The notes beneath the pieces are model-generated. The model saw only the letters and a list, made by a program, of their open reading frames with translations. It was not told where the DNA came from and did no database searches. The translations under genes and the position numbers were made by a program. From Rhizodiscina lignyota (Eukaryota > Ascomycota > Dothideomycetes > Aulographales > Rhizodiscinaceae), in contig ML978126.1 in the NCBI GenBank assembly GCA_010015805.1, forward strand, positions 248,001 through 312,000: 64,000 nt of DNA, in the 5' to 3' direction. This document shows, in pieces, positions 1-11,381 of this stretch (positions within the stretch are counted from its first letter, which is position 1; each line of letters starts with the position of its first letter).

Positions 1-1
1 A

Positions 2-541
2 ATGGTTGAAGAAGAGAAGTGTCCCGAAGTCGACAGTCTAGACGAGGAAGGGAAATACGCCAAGTCTGTCATTGACAAAATGAAACTTCGTTGTGCTGAC
101 CTAGAAGCACAGAATCTGGCCCAAACTTTGTGGATAGACGAACTCGAACAGCGTTGCAACAATCTTGAGATTGCTTATCTTGAGAGCCTACCCAAGAAGT
201 ACGAGGAGAAGTCAAGCATACTCGAAAGCGCACTGCAGAATGCTCACGAAAACTCCATCCAGCATGCCGCCGAGGTCAGGGAGTACAAAGAGAAGGCGGC
301 CACGCTCGAGCGAGCCCTCCAAGACGCACAAGAGTATTCCAGCAAGTATGCTGCCGAGCTCAAGGACAAATGCAATTCAGCGGTCGCTCGACTCAATGCT
401 CAGGTGGAAGAGGCCGTGCGGAAGGCGTCAATCTTTCGCGAGGTGCTGCAAGGTGAACGGGAGAAGTCCAACCAACAAGCGGCAGAGATCAGCGAGCTTC
501 GGCAGCAGAATGAGGAACTCAGGGATATTTTGTGCTTTTGA
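2..541 (+). CDS. coiled-coil protein, 3' part
   Basis: An open frame runs from the window edge to a TGA at 539-541 and encodes 179 residues. Heptad-like Leu/Ala/Glu/Lys/Gln patterns fill almost all of it, with repeated Glu-Arg-Ala-Leu-Gln-Asp-Ala-type blocks around residues 70-120, so it should form a long coiled coil. There is no signal peptide, membrane segment or catalytic motif. The ATG at base 2 may be an internal methionine, because the gene could start left of the window. I do not recognise the family; coiled coils are too degenerate to assign by eye. The gene at 2866-3843 also has a coiled-coil part, but I see no clear sequence relation. Confidence 0.55.
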   Translation: MVEEEKCPEVDSLDEEGKYAKSVIDKMKLRCADLEAQNLAQTLWIDELEQRCNNLEIAYLESLPKKYEEKSSILESALQNAHENSIQHAAEVREYKEKAATLERALQDAQEYSSKYAAELKDKCNSAVARLNAQVEEAVRKASIFREVLQGEREKSNQQAAEISELRQQNEELRDILCF

Positions 542-1051
542 CAGGACCTGCTTCTCGGTGTTTTGGCGCATTCGCATAGAACTTCTTTCGTATTGAAGAT
601 CTCGCACGAACGGTAGTGAAACGTTCCTGCCAAAGAGAAACGATTGACAATGAAAAAGGAAGAGATAACTAGATCTAATTAGTTGGACTCATGTCTTTGT
701 AGCATTTCCGGCGTACTTGTCCTGTAGGCCGGCAAATTGAGGCTGCCTTTCGGGTATTCCTCTGCTCACTGTGCCTAACGCATTATTATGCCGTCCCATA
801 CTTGTGCCCGCTATAAAATCAGATATAAAGGCGGTAACACACACGTAATTTTCGTAGTAGCTGGATTCGGGAGTATCTAGGGTAGCTATAGCAAATAATT
901 TATATTAAGCTACGACAAATATCGACGTATTGTTAGGTACTGAGCTACTTGAAATTAAAGTACCCCTTGATTTTCTCGGCCAGGGGGGCTTCTCGCGACG
1001 TAGGGATAGACATTGTACAGTTCAACTTACTCTGTTTCATGGTCATATGCC
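542..1051. other. intergenic, no gene seen
   Basis: This 510-bp stretch lies between the end of the coiled-coil gene and the end of the dehydrogenase (tail to tail). It is relatively A/T-rich and should hold both 3' untranslated regions. I see no reading frame or repeat worth naming. Confidence 0.5.
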
Positions 1052-2087
1052 TCACAGATATGCTTTCGTCTCCCTTTCACACCAGTCCCAGAATTTCTCG
1101 GCGATACCCCCGCTCTTTCCCATCTCCTCTTCGAGATCCTTCCTGTTTCCTCCAAGTCTGCCCCATGGTAAGACATAGCCGCCATCATTATCTTTTGTTA
1201 TATCCTCGCTCCACCCGGACCACAGCTCTGTATAAGCTCCAAACACGGCATCGTACAGGAGAAGGCGATTTACGATGACCAGCGCGATTGCAGAATTATG
1301 CCGCTGCAGCTCCGTTTTGAGGTTTCCGGGGTTGAAGCAGATACTGATGACTTTGCTGCCTTTGCCGAGTCGCCGCGCGTACTCGTACGCGAGATATCGA
1401 TCGCCAACTTTTGAGTAACCGTATGACGAGCCCTTAGGATAGTCAGGAGCATTAGTCTTGTTGTCCCAGAGCATTCCGCCTTTCGGCGTCCGTAGATCCA
1501 TTTCAAGGCTTCCGGCCCACGTTATGCGTACGGAGTTCACGGGAGCGGTGGCAGCAGTCTGTTCGAGAATCGGGCGCAGCAGGATCGCAAGGAGGTAATG
1601 GCCGAGGCAGTTTGTGCCGACTTGCATGTCGTGCCCTTGCGCGGTCTTGCTTCCGGCTGGCGGATGCATCACTCCAGCGTTGAGAGTCAAGACGTCAAGT
1701 CGGCGCTCCTTCTGTTGGAAAGCTTGTACAGCTGGCTTTATAGTCGGAAGATCCGCAAGATCAAGCTGGAGGAACTCAACACGGCCGCCGGACCTGGGAA
1801 AATCGTTTTTCAGCTTCGTGATTGCCGCGTTGGCTTTGGACTGCGAACGGCCCGCTACGTAAACGGTGGCATTGTGCTGATAGAGGATTTCAACGAGCTT
1901 CAGGCCGACGCCAGTATCTTCAAAGGTCAGCTTTAGCCTTTTATTTCTAGGATACCAGAAAGGGAGCTTTACAGCCACCGGTTACCAGGTGAACCTTTCC
2001 TGCTTGGTCTGGGAGGTTCTTCTCAGTCAGTGCAGGAGGTGGTAGATTGAAGCTCTGCTTGTAGAGGCGAGAGAGGGAAGAGCCCAT
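1052..2087 (-). CDS. short-chain dehydrogenase/reductase (SDR)
   Basis: Two exons, 2087-1973 and 1917-1052, encode 326 residues. The 55-nt intron is needed to build the NAD(P)-binding motif: the exon 1 end and exon 2 start together read Val-Thr-Gly-Gly-Tyr-Thr-Gly-Val-Gly, the classical TGxxxGxG. Without the splice, the exon 2 frame gives a wrong N-terminus. Further SDR marks are Leu-Asn-Ala-Gly (NAG) and Tyr-Gly-Tyr-Ser-Lys (YxxxK), with a serine upstream as the third catalytic residue. The strand order and length fit the WW-domain-oxidoreductase/retinol-dehydrogenase-like SDRs common in fungi. These reduce or oxidise carbonyl/alcohol groups with NAD(P)(H); the substrate cannot be read from sequence. 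There is no signal peptide, so it is probably cytosolic. The gene is monocistronic. Confidence 0.88.
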
Positions 2088-2865
2088 GTTTGAGTTGTCT
2101 TGGGCGTCAGGCATTCAGTGCAGACTGTCTCTTCCCAAAGAAATTGCAATAAGGAATCTAATTGAATTGGCAGCGAGTCGAAGAACTTGAGAAGATATTA
2201 AACTGCAATTGAACAACATGAGAGCGCCGACTTGACGAATGTACCATTCTTAACTACCTCTGAAGGTACCCAGGCAGCGCTGATAGTGCGTATGTTTCAT
2301 CCAATTCAATTGCGATGTTCGTCCGCCCCTCGGACAAAAATGCTTCGCTTCCTTTGAAAGCGAACTGGCCAATACGACATGGGTTTTGAGCAATATCACT
2401 TAAAGGCGCACACGGTTTCCAAATCTAGTCTATCTTGGGTTTCCGGCTTCGTCATCACTGACTAAGATTGGCTGTGGCTTTGCGCACACTGCGTTAGTAG
2501 CCATGGTATGGCGAGAGCATTGCAAGGCCGGTTACAGTGTGGCCCAGATGTGGTTAACGCCGACTCGGCGTGGCCGACGACCAGGCAGACGCTTGTGACG
2601 CAAGATGCGCAGGTTCATGATAAGCTTAAATTCAGGGACGGAAACTGATCCGATTGAGTGATGGGCATTGAAGAAAATATAGTCGGTGGGTGCTAATAAT
2701 CCCGAGCCATTCAGGTGGCTTCTAGTCCGAGCGAGCCAATCATATCGGCGACTGGCAGTAGCGAAGTCATTGTAAGATTCATCACACGAAACAAATACTT
2801 CGAATAATTTATTCAAGTGTCCCATCAAGGACAAAAACATATTTAGAGTTATGCTAAGGTCGCTA
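2088..2865. other. intergenic, promoter of SDR
   Basis: These 778 bp lie upstream of the SDR and downstream of the next minus-strand gene. A 102-codon minus-strand frame at 2532-2840 shows no recognisable protein features and I do not call it. Nothing else stands out. Confidence 0.4.
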
Positions 2866-3843
2866 CTACATGTATGTTGGAGGCGCTGTTAACGTGGCTT
2901 CGGCTGTTCCTGAACGCATCACCCTGAATCGTTCCAAGCAGGAATATATCTTCTTCGGACCGCGCACCAACGTTGCCGCGAGGGCAGTTGGGACCAATTG
3001 GAGAATCTGTTGGACCCTGAGGTGTGAAAACCTGTCCAAGGCCAAACGAAATCCTCCCACCAGCTCCTGTATTTTGTCTCCGTGTCCGTGACGCACACTA
3101 TTCTCTCTCCCTGTCAATGCACTTTCGCGTTCATTCACCGTCTTTTCCCTGGCATCCAAATTGTCGTCTCTTATACTCCGTGCTTCCTCCCACCTGCGCA
3201 GTCTTTGACAGTTCGTCGGTACTCGATTGCCAGCAATATGACCAAGAAGCTCTCCACAATCGGAACGAGTGGCATAGAACCGCGATTCGACCTGCCTTGG
3301 TTGGCTCAAAGTGTAGATATACTTTTGAAGTTTCAATCTCGCAGGCCAATCCCTTTTCAGACCTTGCTGATACAGGTCTGCCATGTCTTGAATTGCATTC
3401 CGGGCCTTTTCCCAGATTCCTGATGGCTTGATCTTGGAAAGGAGACTGTGGACGGAATAGCGGCTCCACCCCTCAAGCTGTGCCTTATTCATATCGTTGA
3501 TAAGAACCGAGCAGCTCTCCATGCATGACTTGCTCGATAGAACAGATAAGATATACCAAACAGCCCGGATAGCGGCAATGTCAATTCCTAGATGATTCAG
3601 GGCAGCAGTGAAGCCGTCTAGAGCTCGCTGGCAGCGACAAGTATCTCGCATCCCGAGCCCACCCAGCCATTCTCCCAACTTGATCCATATTTCGACGTTG
3701 GGAATCATTGTGTACCAGTTTGGTGGGGGATGTTCGACGAGCTGAAAATAGAAAAACCATGCGATAAAATTACTGAAGTTCTCAGGATCTATTTTGCTAT
3801 CAATAATTTGTATGAGAAGCGGAGGGACCTCCTGCAGCTCCAT
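2866..3843 (-). CDS. hypothetical protein with C-terminal coiled coil
   Basis: A single uninterrupted frame of 325 residues starts at the ATG at 3843-3841. The frame is open three codons further up, but only with a TTG. The N-terminal two thirds is mixed alpha-helical with many Trp, Leu and Ile residues. Around residues 220-250 there is a charged stretch rich in Arg, Glu and Asp that looks like a short coiled coil, followed by a basic, Leu-rich tail. No signal peptide or catalytic motif is visible. I do not recognise the family. The length of the frame and its isolation from other genes favour a real gene, but an undetected intron near either end is possible. Confidence 0.5.
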   Translation of the reverse strand: MELQEVPPLLIQIIDSKIDPENFSNFIAWFFYFQLVEHPPPNWYTMIPNVEIWIKLGEWLGGLGMRDTCRCQRALDGFTAALNHLGIDIAAIRAVWYILSVLSSKSCMESCSVLINDMNKAQLEGWSRYSVHSLLSKIKPSGIWEKARNAIQDMADLYQQGLKRDWPARLKLQKYIYTLSQPRQVESRFYATRSDCGELLGHIAGNRVPTNCQRLRRWEEARSIRDDNLDAREKTVNERESALTGRENSVRHGHGDKIQELVGGFRLALDRFSHLRVQQILQLVPTALAATLVRGPKKIYSCLERFRVMRSGTAEATLTAPPTYM

Positions 3844-4463
3844 TTCGGGCAATGGTGAACGTCAAGGGTAGAAACTGTAGGCGTGACTGCAGAAAGCCAA
3901 TGTGAGTGCTGTGGGAGAAGAGCCGTAGAGCTTCGGCGGTTTTCAAGCTTTAGAATTGGAAGTCGTGAGATGGATGATGGAAGAAATGTATTTGACAGTC
4001 TTGAGAGGTTGGTCGAAAACTGCTTTCGAATGTGTGAACGTTGGAAATAAGTCTGTTGAGCTCAAGGAGACCCAATGATATGAAAGACGTTTGATTCTCC
4101 TAGGGTCTCTCTCGATCCTTCAATAGAGCCTCTTGCTCCCGATTTCCCGCCCAGCATAGAGCATATCGATTCATTCCCTCGAGCCTGTGTTCCACTTGCA
4201 TTCACTGAAACGGGCCGCTCTATTATTCTCGAGGCAGTAAGTTAAACTGTTAGTGGACAAAAACAAAGCTAGGCAATTCAATGGATTACAGCAAGTAGCA
4301 CACACGAAGATCAAAACTACATCACTCCTACATTTGAGAGGGGCTCGGGAGACAGCTGCTTCAGCTCAAAAACTCATCTTAGAGAGAGATTCATACATAA
4401 CCGAAGAGGTTCCCAAGATTTTCTGGTAAATACTCCAAACGTCGAAGTGAGTCTGGTGTAGCT
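3844..4463. other. intergenic, promoter of the hypothetical gene
   Basis: These 620 bp carry the upstream region of the 325-residue gene and the 3' end of the small membrane-protein gene. No coding frame, repeat or clear motif was found. Confidence 0.4.
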
Positions 4464-4934
4464 CTATTGTCGTTTCTTCGTTGTGTCCTTGCTCTTTTCG
4501 CCAGTCCCGATGCCCAGCAGAAAAGTGATCTTCGCAAGCTGAGGCAAAATCGTGCTCACAATCGTGAAACCGGACGCTGCATCCCAGAGCATCGGATTAA
4601 AGAACCTAGCATTCCCAAGGTCCATCCAGATACTAGTGATATATAACGCATCACTGATGAGCCCGGCCGTCAGCACCATTCTCCAGATGTTCCTGTCATT
4701 GGTATAGCGTAGGATAACGGCGTCGTTAAACGATAGGAGGAACCAGCCTCCCGCAATTTGGAGTGTCAGTGGGCGCAGCGGCGCGGAATAGTATTGGAGT
4801 AGATTTGGTGTCTGCCCTTCGAGGGTGGCGAGTGGAGCGAAGAGGATCGATAGGCCCCCGAGGCAAGCTGCGATGGGCTCGATGTAGTGGAAGGTCAGTC
4901 GATATATGAATGGAATAGGGGAATAAGATGCCAT
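4464..4934 (-). CDS. small four-helix membrane protein (DUF7704-like)
   Basis: A single-exon 156-residue frame. Four hydrophobic segments are visible at roughly residues 8-32, 52-76, 83-107 and 117-142, joined by short loops, and a lysine-rich tail ends the protein (Lys-Lys-Arg-Gln). The opening Tyr-Ser-Pro-Ile-Pro followed by an aromatic helix, and the Phe-Asn-Asp-Ala in helix 2, resemble the small fungal membrane proteins grouped as DUF7704, whose function is unknown. The assignment is from memory of the family pattern. A Lys-Lys pair near the C-terminus could act as an ER-retrieval signal, but that is speculation. The gene is divergent from exo70 with 369 bp between the start codons. Confidence 0.7.
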   Translation of the reverse strand: MASYSPIPFIYRLTFHYIEPIAACLGGLSILFAPLATLEGQTPNLLQYYSAPLRPLTLQIAGGWFLLSFNDAVILRYTNDRNIWRMVLTAGLISDALYITSIWMDLGNARFFNPMLWDAASGFTIVSTILPQLAKITFLLGIGTGEKSKDTTKKRQ

Positions 4935-5303
4935 TTCTGAGTTCCTTTCCCGCGCGCTGCGCTGAAACTTCGTAAATACACTGCTCAGAGAAGGACAGGA
5001 CGGAGTAATAAGTAAGATTGTTGATCCTGAGACTTGATGTTACATACAAAGGCAACGGAAAGCTCCGTGTGCTCCTCCGCAACCTCCGAGCTCAAACCGG
5101 TACCTTTGTACCCCTGCCTCTTAGCATCATACATCCAAGGCGAGGCAAAGGCATACTCTAAGCGTCACGACCAGATTGCAAGGGCGGTGGTCGACGCCTG
5201 ACAGTCTTGGTTCACAAAGAAAGGTCTCCAGCACGTCTCCCGAAGCAACAACCAGCTGCGCGAATCCACAAATCTAGAAGTCGCTCCCATCAGCAGTCAC
5301 ATC
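4935..5303. promoter_or_regulatory. divergent promoter region, membrane protein / exo70
   Basis: These 369 bp separate two opposite start codons (4934 minus, 5304 plus) and must hold both promoters. I see no strong consensus box. Confidence 0.45.
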
Positions 5304-7313
5304 ATGGTTGCCCCAAGGAGCCGCAAGGCGGCGTTTGCTGAAGAGAGTGCAGAGGTGGAGGTGCTATTCGCAAACATGGAGAAGCTGAAAGGTCTCACGA
5401 AGAAGATACAAGGCTCGCTGAACAGGATGGAGACCAGCGGGCAGAGCGTGAAGGAGGCAGTGGGACCCATCTACGGAAATACACAGAAGTTACAAATCAC
5501 CAACTCAAGTATGAGCTCGCTAATGAGGCATCGTCGTGTGATGCGGAGATCTAATGTTGTTGGCAGATATCGATAGAATCATTGATGCTATCGAGCGCAT
5601 ACGCGAGCCTCTCGACCAACGCAATCGAGAAGAACGAATCATACAGTCAGATCCCAAGCAAACTGGCTTGAACGATTACATCGCCTCACTCGATCGTACA
5701 AATCAGGCACTGGGAGATCTGAAGAACACCAACCTCCGCTCGAATCAGCAAGCGATTGCTGAGCTCAATAACCTTCTCACAACCGGTACGAGCAGGCTGC
5801 AGGATGAGTTTAGAGATGCGCTGTATGAGCATACTCGGCCGGTGGAGCCATTGCATTTCATTACAAAACGTATGTCACGCACAAATGACTCTGCTTGGCT
5901 TTGATCTAATCTACTCCAGAATTGAAATTTCCTTCAATACCTGAAGAGAGCGTATCACGCTTACGGACCATTCACAATCATATCACGCAGTCCATGGCGC
6001 AGACCCAAGCTAGCGGTGAAGCCCCTACTATCAAGATATATGCCGAGTTACGCGGGGACTACATGGCACAGTCATTGCGCAACCTGGCGACGGCATCAAT
6101 GTCAACAGCGCGGAAGACCACAGTCGATGCGATATATCGTCAAGGAACCAGCGGTATAGGCACCTACGCCACAGCCTTGGAAGGTATATACGTTTCAGAG
6201 TACGACAATATATGCCCTATATTCTCACGCGAGGATTGGGGACGAGTATGTGCGCTCACCTGTCGTGCATCGCTGGGAGAGTTCCGCAAGACTTTAAGTG
6301 ATCTTAATAATCACATCAAGAGTCACATCACCACGGACTGCTACCTGGCCTTCGAAATCATCGAGATTGTTTCTCGCCTCAGCATCCGCCTTGAATCGCA
6401 AATGGGCGCTGAAATCAAACAACCAATCGCTGATGCAGTTCGACCGATCCGCGATACAGCCAAGCAATCAATATCGACGCTCTATGATGAGCCTCGCACG
6501 AAAGTGCAGTCTCTCGTGTCCTTGCCATTTGATGGTGCAGCGGTTCCCATTACTCAGGAAACAATGTCTCGTCTTCAAACCATGACCGCATACCTTCAGC
6601 CGCTTTCCTCACTACTCACTTCTCTAGGCAAAGGCGGATGGGCAACATCTCCTACAGGATCAACGACCTCACTCCCCACCCTTGACTCCTTTGATGTAGG
6701 AGCAGATGGTCGTCAACTCTTTGCGGCCTATGCCGTCGACATGCTTGACTCGCTTGTGAACGCGCTCGACAACAAAGGGCGTGCCCTTCTGAAGAACAAG
6801 AGCGTGCAGGGCGTGTTCCTGATGAACAATGTGGCCATCATCGAGCGAATGATACGCAACTCGGAGCTCTCAACTCTCCTCGTTAGCGTCGGTCCGAAAA
6901 TGGATTCCTGGAAAAAGCGCGGTAGCAACATGTACCTTGACTCTTGGCGCGAGACATCCATGCAGCTCATGGAGGCCCAGCACACGTCTCGCGCCCGTCC
7001 CCCATCTGGCACACAATCTGGCAGCAGCGTTGACAGTGCTGCGGTTATCAAGTCCCTTTCGTCGAAGGAGAAGGATGCGCTGAAGGAGAAACTCAAGACT
7101 TTCAACGCAAACTTCGATGCGCTGATTGAGAAGCATCGCAGCTATCGTATGGAGAAAGAAGTCAGAATTTCGTTGGCGAAAGACGTCCAGAGCGTCATAG
7201 AGCCACTTTATGCGAGGTTTTGGGATCGATACCACGAGATCGATAAAGGAAAGGGAAAATACATCAAGTATGATAAAAGCGGCATTTCAACTGCTTTGGC
7301 TATGCTGGGCTAA
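5304..7313 (+). CDS. exo70: exocyst complex component Exo70
   Basis: Three exons, 5304-5508, 5567-5869 and 5920-7313, give 633 residues, the normal length for fungal Exo70. The joins restore a continuous frame (Asn-Ser-Asn-Ile-Asp-Arg at the first, Thr-Lys-Gln-Leu-Lys-Phe at the second). The N-terminal 80 residues form the expected coiled coil. The rest is the long helical rod typical of the family, ending in a lysine-rich segment (Lys-Gly-Lys-Gly-Lys-Tyr). In yeast and animals Exo70 tethers secretory vesicles to the plasma membrane by binding PI(4,5)P2 through basic C-terminal residues, and it is an effector of Rho GTPases. Here that role is inferred from the family. The introns are 58 and 50 nt, with standard GT-AG borders. 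Confidence 0.93.
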
Positions 7314-8368
7314 GTGGAATATTGCTCTACAAAGCGATAGAGTCGCTTGAGTCTTCGTTTCCTATTAGATACCCCTGATGAATACCAGTAAAGTTTTTAA
7401 TAGCAACAAATCTTTCTGAAAGTGTGACTTCTCTCACGCAGATGGATCCACCCTGCCTCCATGAAAAGAATGGACATTTGGAATACCTAGATATAAAAGT
7501 ATCAAGCTCACTAAGCAGCATACATAATCATACTACTTAGGCAGCACGGATGGATCTGAACTCCGCAATTACAAACTCCAACCCTAATCCGGACAGCGGT
7601 ATCCTAGAGTCTTAACTCTTAACGTCATGGCTCGGTCGGTATTAATCCCTTTTCCGTGTATCAAAGCGAGAATTCTTAGCCCAAGCCAGATCTTCGTCGC
7701 CGACCACCCAGAATCGACGTGATTCAAATCGGATTTATGGTACTCTCCTTGTCTCCAGGCTTCTCTGGAGCTAACACGGAGGTCTCGGTTTCCTTTGTCT
7801 TCCAGAAGCCGGCACCGGGGCGTGTGCTACGAAGGATTCACGAGGTACGATTTAAGAAGGTTGACGCTTGCTCCAAGGAGCCAAAGCTAAAGGCGATCTC
7901 AGGTCGTTCGCATTCGCACTCCTTTCCTGTTGTGTCATTTTAAAGCGCCGAGCGTCTGGGCCTGCGTTGGTGGAGGCTTGGAAGCTTTGTAAAAACCGAT
8001 TATTAAGACCGATACCGCCTTTTAGCAGTAGTAACCGCTCTCTGCACAACGCCCCACTGCCAGTGGCGTCATTGTCAGACGCATTTTCGCAAGAGGCTGT
8101 GCCACGGACGAGCATTCGTCCGCCGGATGTAAAAGCTGAAGACTCCAGGTTGAGAGGAACTACGCAATGCGCTTCTGACTGCTTCGGTGCAGGAGTTAGG
8201 CGATTAATTGTGTTGTTGCCTCCGGGAACGCCGCTACATACTCCCGTTCTCTGTGTCTTTTCAATCATTGTCCTCGTCCTAACGCTTTCGCACAATTCTC
8301 AGTCTTACCAACCTTCGCACCATCGTATTGCGATACGCGGGACATTCCGTCGAAAAAGAGAATCACTA
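7314..8368. other. long upstream region of the Zn2Cys6 gene
   Basis: This 1,055-bp gap separates exo70 and the transcription factor. The frame of the factor's first exon is open back to about 7868 but contains no ATG before 8369, so it is probably leader rather than coding. I found no tRNA, repeat or second gene. Confidence 0.4.
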
Positions 8369-11023
8369 ATGACAGGAAGCTCCAGTGGCCCCGAGGGGGG
8401 TGTTAGGAAGAAGATGAGGAAGGGCACGCACAGCTGCTTCGAATGTGGGTATCCTGCTCTTATATGTGGAGGCGTCCGACCTTTGTCCGGGGAGTTGCTC
8501 TGGGCATGTCTTTGAAGTTCAGGGTCGTACAGAGATCGAGTCGTATCTCGCATCTTGTGCTCCAACAGACCTGTAGAAAACAACTGCTAATGTAAAGGGA
8601 TATAGGTCGTCGTCGCAAGATCCGCTGCATCTACTCGTCGGACAACCCGTCTGTCTGCAACGAATGCTTTGCTCGTGGCTCAAAATGCATAGACCAAGAA
8701 CATGCAGAGAGCGATGTGGTACTCGATCAGCGCAAGAACCTCCGCGAGCGCGTCGCTAAGCTTGAAACACTGGTCGAGACCCTCCTCGACGACAAGTCGG
8801 ACAGGACAACTGCTGCGGAGGCGCTGAAGAAACTCGGCGGTAGCGAGTTCCCGCCTACCCCAAGGTCGAACAATGAATCTCCCAGGGCGCCTTTGACAGT
8901 GCCGGAGAGAGAAGATCTCCAGCGAGGTGCAATCGATGCGCCTGTGCTGTCATTGTTCGACAATGCGGTGTTGAGTCGAGTGGAGAGCAAGCTATCCACA
9001 ATTACCTCCACAAGCAGCCCTGGGATATCAAGATCAGAGGAAACGTCTCCGGCAGAGCAGCGAGCATGGAGCATCAGTCATGAGGCCGAACCGACATTCG
9101 ACGAAGTCAACAAGTTGAAGAATGATAGGATACGACAAATTTTCATCAAGGCTCTTCCTTCGTGGGACGAACTAATCAAGATATGTCGAGGCAATGACGC
9201 ATGGTGGGAGATGTGCAAGCACAAGTGTTCCGGCATTGTCGGTAACATCCAGAGTCTCGAGAATTTTGCGACCGCCTGCCTCACAGAGAAGGGAAACCCG
9301 AGCAAACTCGGATGTCTCATTCTGTGTGTTGGCTCCTGTGCTGATGACAACGGCGAGGCTTTAGATCGAGCTCTGGAGCTTGTCGACCGATATATCACTT
9401 CCGATGACGACTACCTATCTACTTTGGAAGGCTTGGAATGCTGTATGCTGCAAGCCAAATGCTACTCGGATATTGGCCAGGCCAGAAGATCATGGCGCAT
9501 ATTCCGTCGAGCACTTAATAATGCCGAGATGATGGGTCTACATAAAACTCATTCATCGTCGCCACAGGCAGCTGGCATTTGGTGGAATCTGTATATGGGA
9601 GATCGTATGGTGAGCCTCATGCTCGGATTACCATATGCTATCAACAATGACCACGTCGACATGAGAGTCAATGGAAAAGATATATGGGAGGATAAGTCGA
9701 TTGAGACCTTCATGCTGAAGTCGGCCATTGTCGCAGGCTATGTCACTGACAGGCTGCTATCATCCAAATCCTCCTCTTTTTCATCGGCAATGGAGGTGGA
9801 CCAATTGATGGACAAGATCATCAGCGACCTACCCAAGGAATGGTGGACCATTCCACCCAGCTCCGAAATTGACACTGCATCGAAGCTGGTAGACTGGCAA
9901 GTGCAGGTCCTGACGCAGATGTGTTTCCATCAAACTCGCGTCTACTTGCATATGCCATTCATGCTGCAGTCAGCCACCAACTCCAGATATGACTATTCCA
10001 GAAGGGCTTGCCTCGATGGTGCGCGAGAAATGCTGAATTTGTATCACGTTTTGCGTCAAGCGGGCTTTTCTGCCTATCAATGCAAAGTAATCGACTTCAT
10101 TGGATTCACCGCTGCTGTCGTTCTCATTCTCGGTCTCCTCGGATATGGACGTCTAGCGTCTTCGCATGACCCGCAGCAAGATGAGCGCGACTGGCAGCTC
10201 ATTGAAACATCAATGGAAATCTTCAAAGAGGCAGCGAACGAAAAGGGTGGGAAAGTCGCAGAACAGAGCTACCAGGTTCTGAAACAATTCTCCCAAGTCC
10301 GGAATTTCGAAGGACAAGGACCAGACGACAATCCCGATTGCATTGCCAAAATCTCGATTCCATGTAAGTCATCTTCTTATCCAAGACTAATCTAAATACC
10401 TAAGCTTATATAGACTTCCAGACTTCGGTACTATGTCAATCAAACGTGGCCAGAAGTTCCATCACATTCCTACACCAAATAGCTCTAATACTCCATCTTC
10501 CATGAGCAATTGCCAGCATACACCCGCTTCTACCACCGCCTCATCATTTCAACAGTCCAATTCGTCTAATTTCCCCTCACCGGCGACTCAGAATACGCAC
10601 AATCCTTTCACCCAGCAGCAGCAACAATCTATCTCTACTGCCTCGAACAACATCTCCTCCATGGATCCCTTCATCGCGTATGATGCAGGCTTCTACATGC
10701 CTCCTGGCGGCATGTTCGACCAGTTTGGACAGGACGAGCCGCTATCTAATTACATGTCGCCACCCACGACCAACACGAACAGCAACAGCGCAAGTGGGAG
10801 TGCAGTGTCTGGCCTGAATCTGCAGCAGGGGAATACCAATAGCGCTCAATCAGGCGCCGCCTACAACGGTGGAGGATTCCCTTGGGGGATGGCCAGTATG
10901 GACCTCGATCAGGATTGGAGTTGGTTCATGAATGACGTTCAGAATTGGCAGCCAAGCGGAAGTCAGGGACAAGGGGCTAATAGTGCGAATGGCGGACACC
11001 CGCAGTTTGCGGTCCTGCCTTAA
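8369..11023 (+). CDS. Zn2Cys6 transcription factor with fungal-specific domain
   Basis: Three exons, 8369-8444, 8606-10363 and 10422-11023, encode 811 residues. The first intron (161 nt, donor GTGGGT) splits the zinc cluster. After splicing the cysteines fall at 23, 26, 33, 43, 46 and 53, which is exact CX2CX6CX9CX2CX6C spacing and confirms the junction. A short coiled-coil dimerisation segment follows (residues about 65-90). The middle region (about 180-550) is the fungal-specific regulatory domain, with the motif Ser-Trp-Arg-Ile-Phe-Arg-Arg-Ala. The last 200 residues are Gln/Asn/Ser/Pro-rich and acidic near the end (Asp-Leu-Asp-Gln-Asp-Trp-Ser-Trp-Phe), as in activation domains. The protein should act in the nucleus as a DNA-binding regulator; its targets are unknown. 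Confidence 0.92.
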
Positions 11024-11381
11024 AAAGAAGTTATGCATTGGGATGGGCTGATTCGGTGAGGCGTTTGTGGATTGATGAGGGCTGTCCCGTCACGGCTCAA
11101 TGATGGGATATGGGGTTGGTAACTTACAGTCGGCGAACTGTGTACGATATCCAGGGAAGGCCATTTTCGGTTATTGATGCTCGATACAAGGATTCGATGC
11201 GAAAGGATTGGGAGTTTGACACTCTAGGCTTTCTCTACTCCAAATACTCTAAGTCTCTTAAATGAAGCGCTTATGCGGCGCGTCTCTATTATGTCTCCCA
11301 ACAGGCTTGTCTCTTGTCAAGTGCTCTCAGCAACGTTGTTTGTCGAACAGGACTCTAATACAGCGATCCCGAAGAACTCCT
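11024..11381. other. convergent intergenic region
   Basis: These 358 bp lie between two gene ends, the transcription factor (plus) and the HAD hydrolase (minus). They should hold both 3' untranslated regions. Nothing else was seen. Confidence 0.5.

Noticed and set aside
2532-2840. 102-codon minus-strand frame
   Set aside because: Short, without features, located in the promoter of the dehydrogenase gene.
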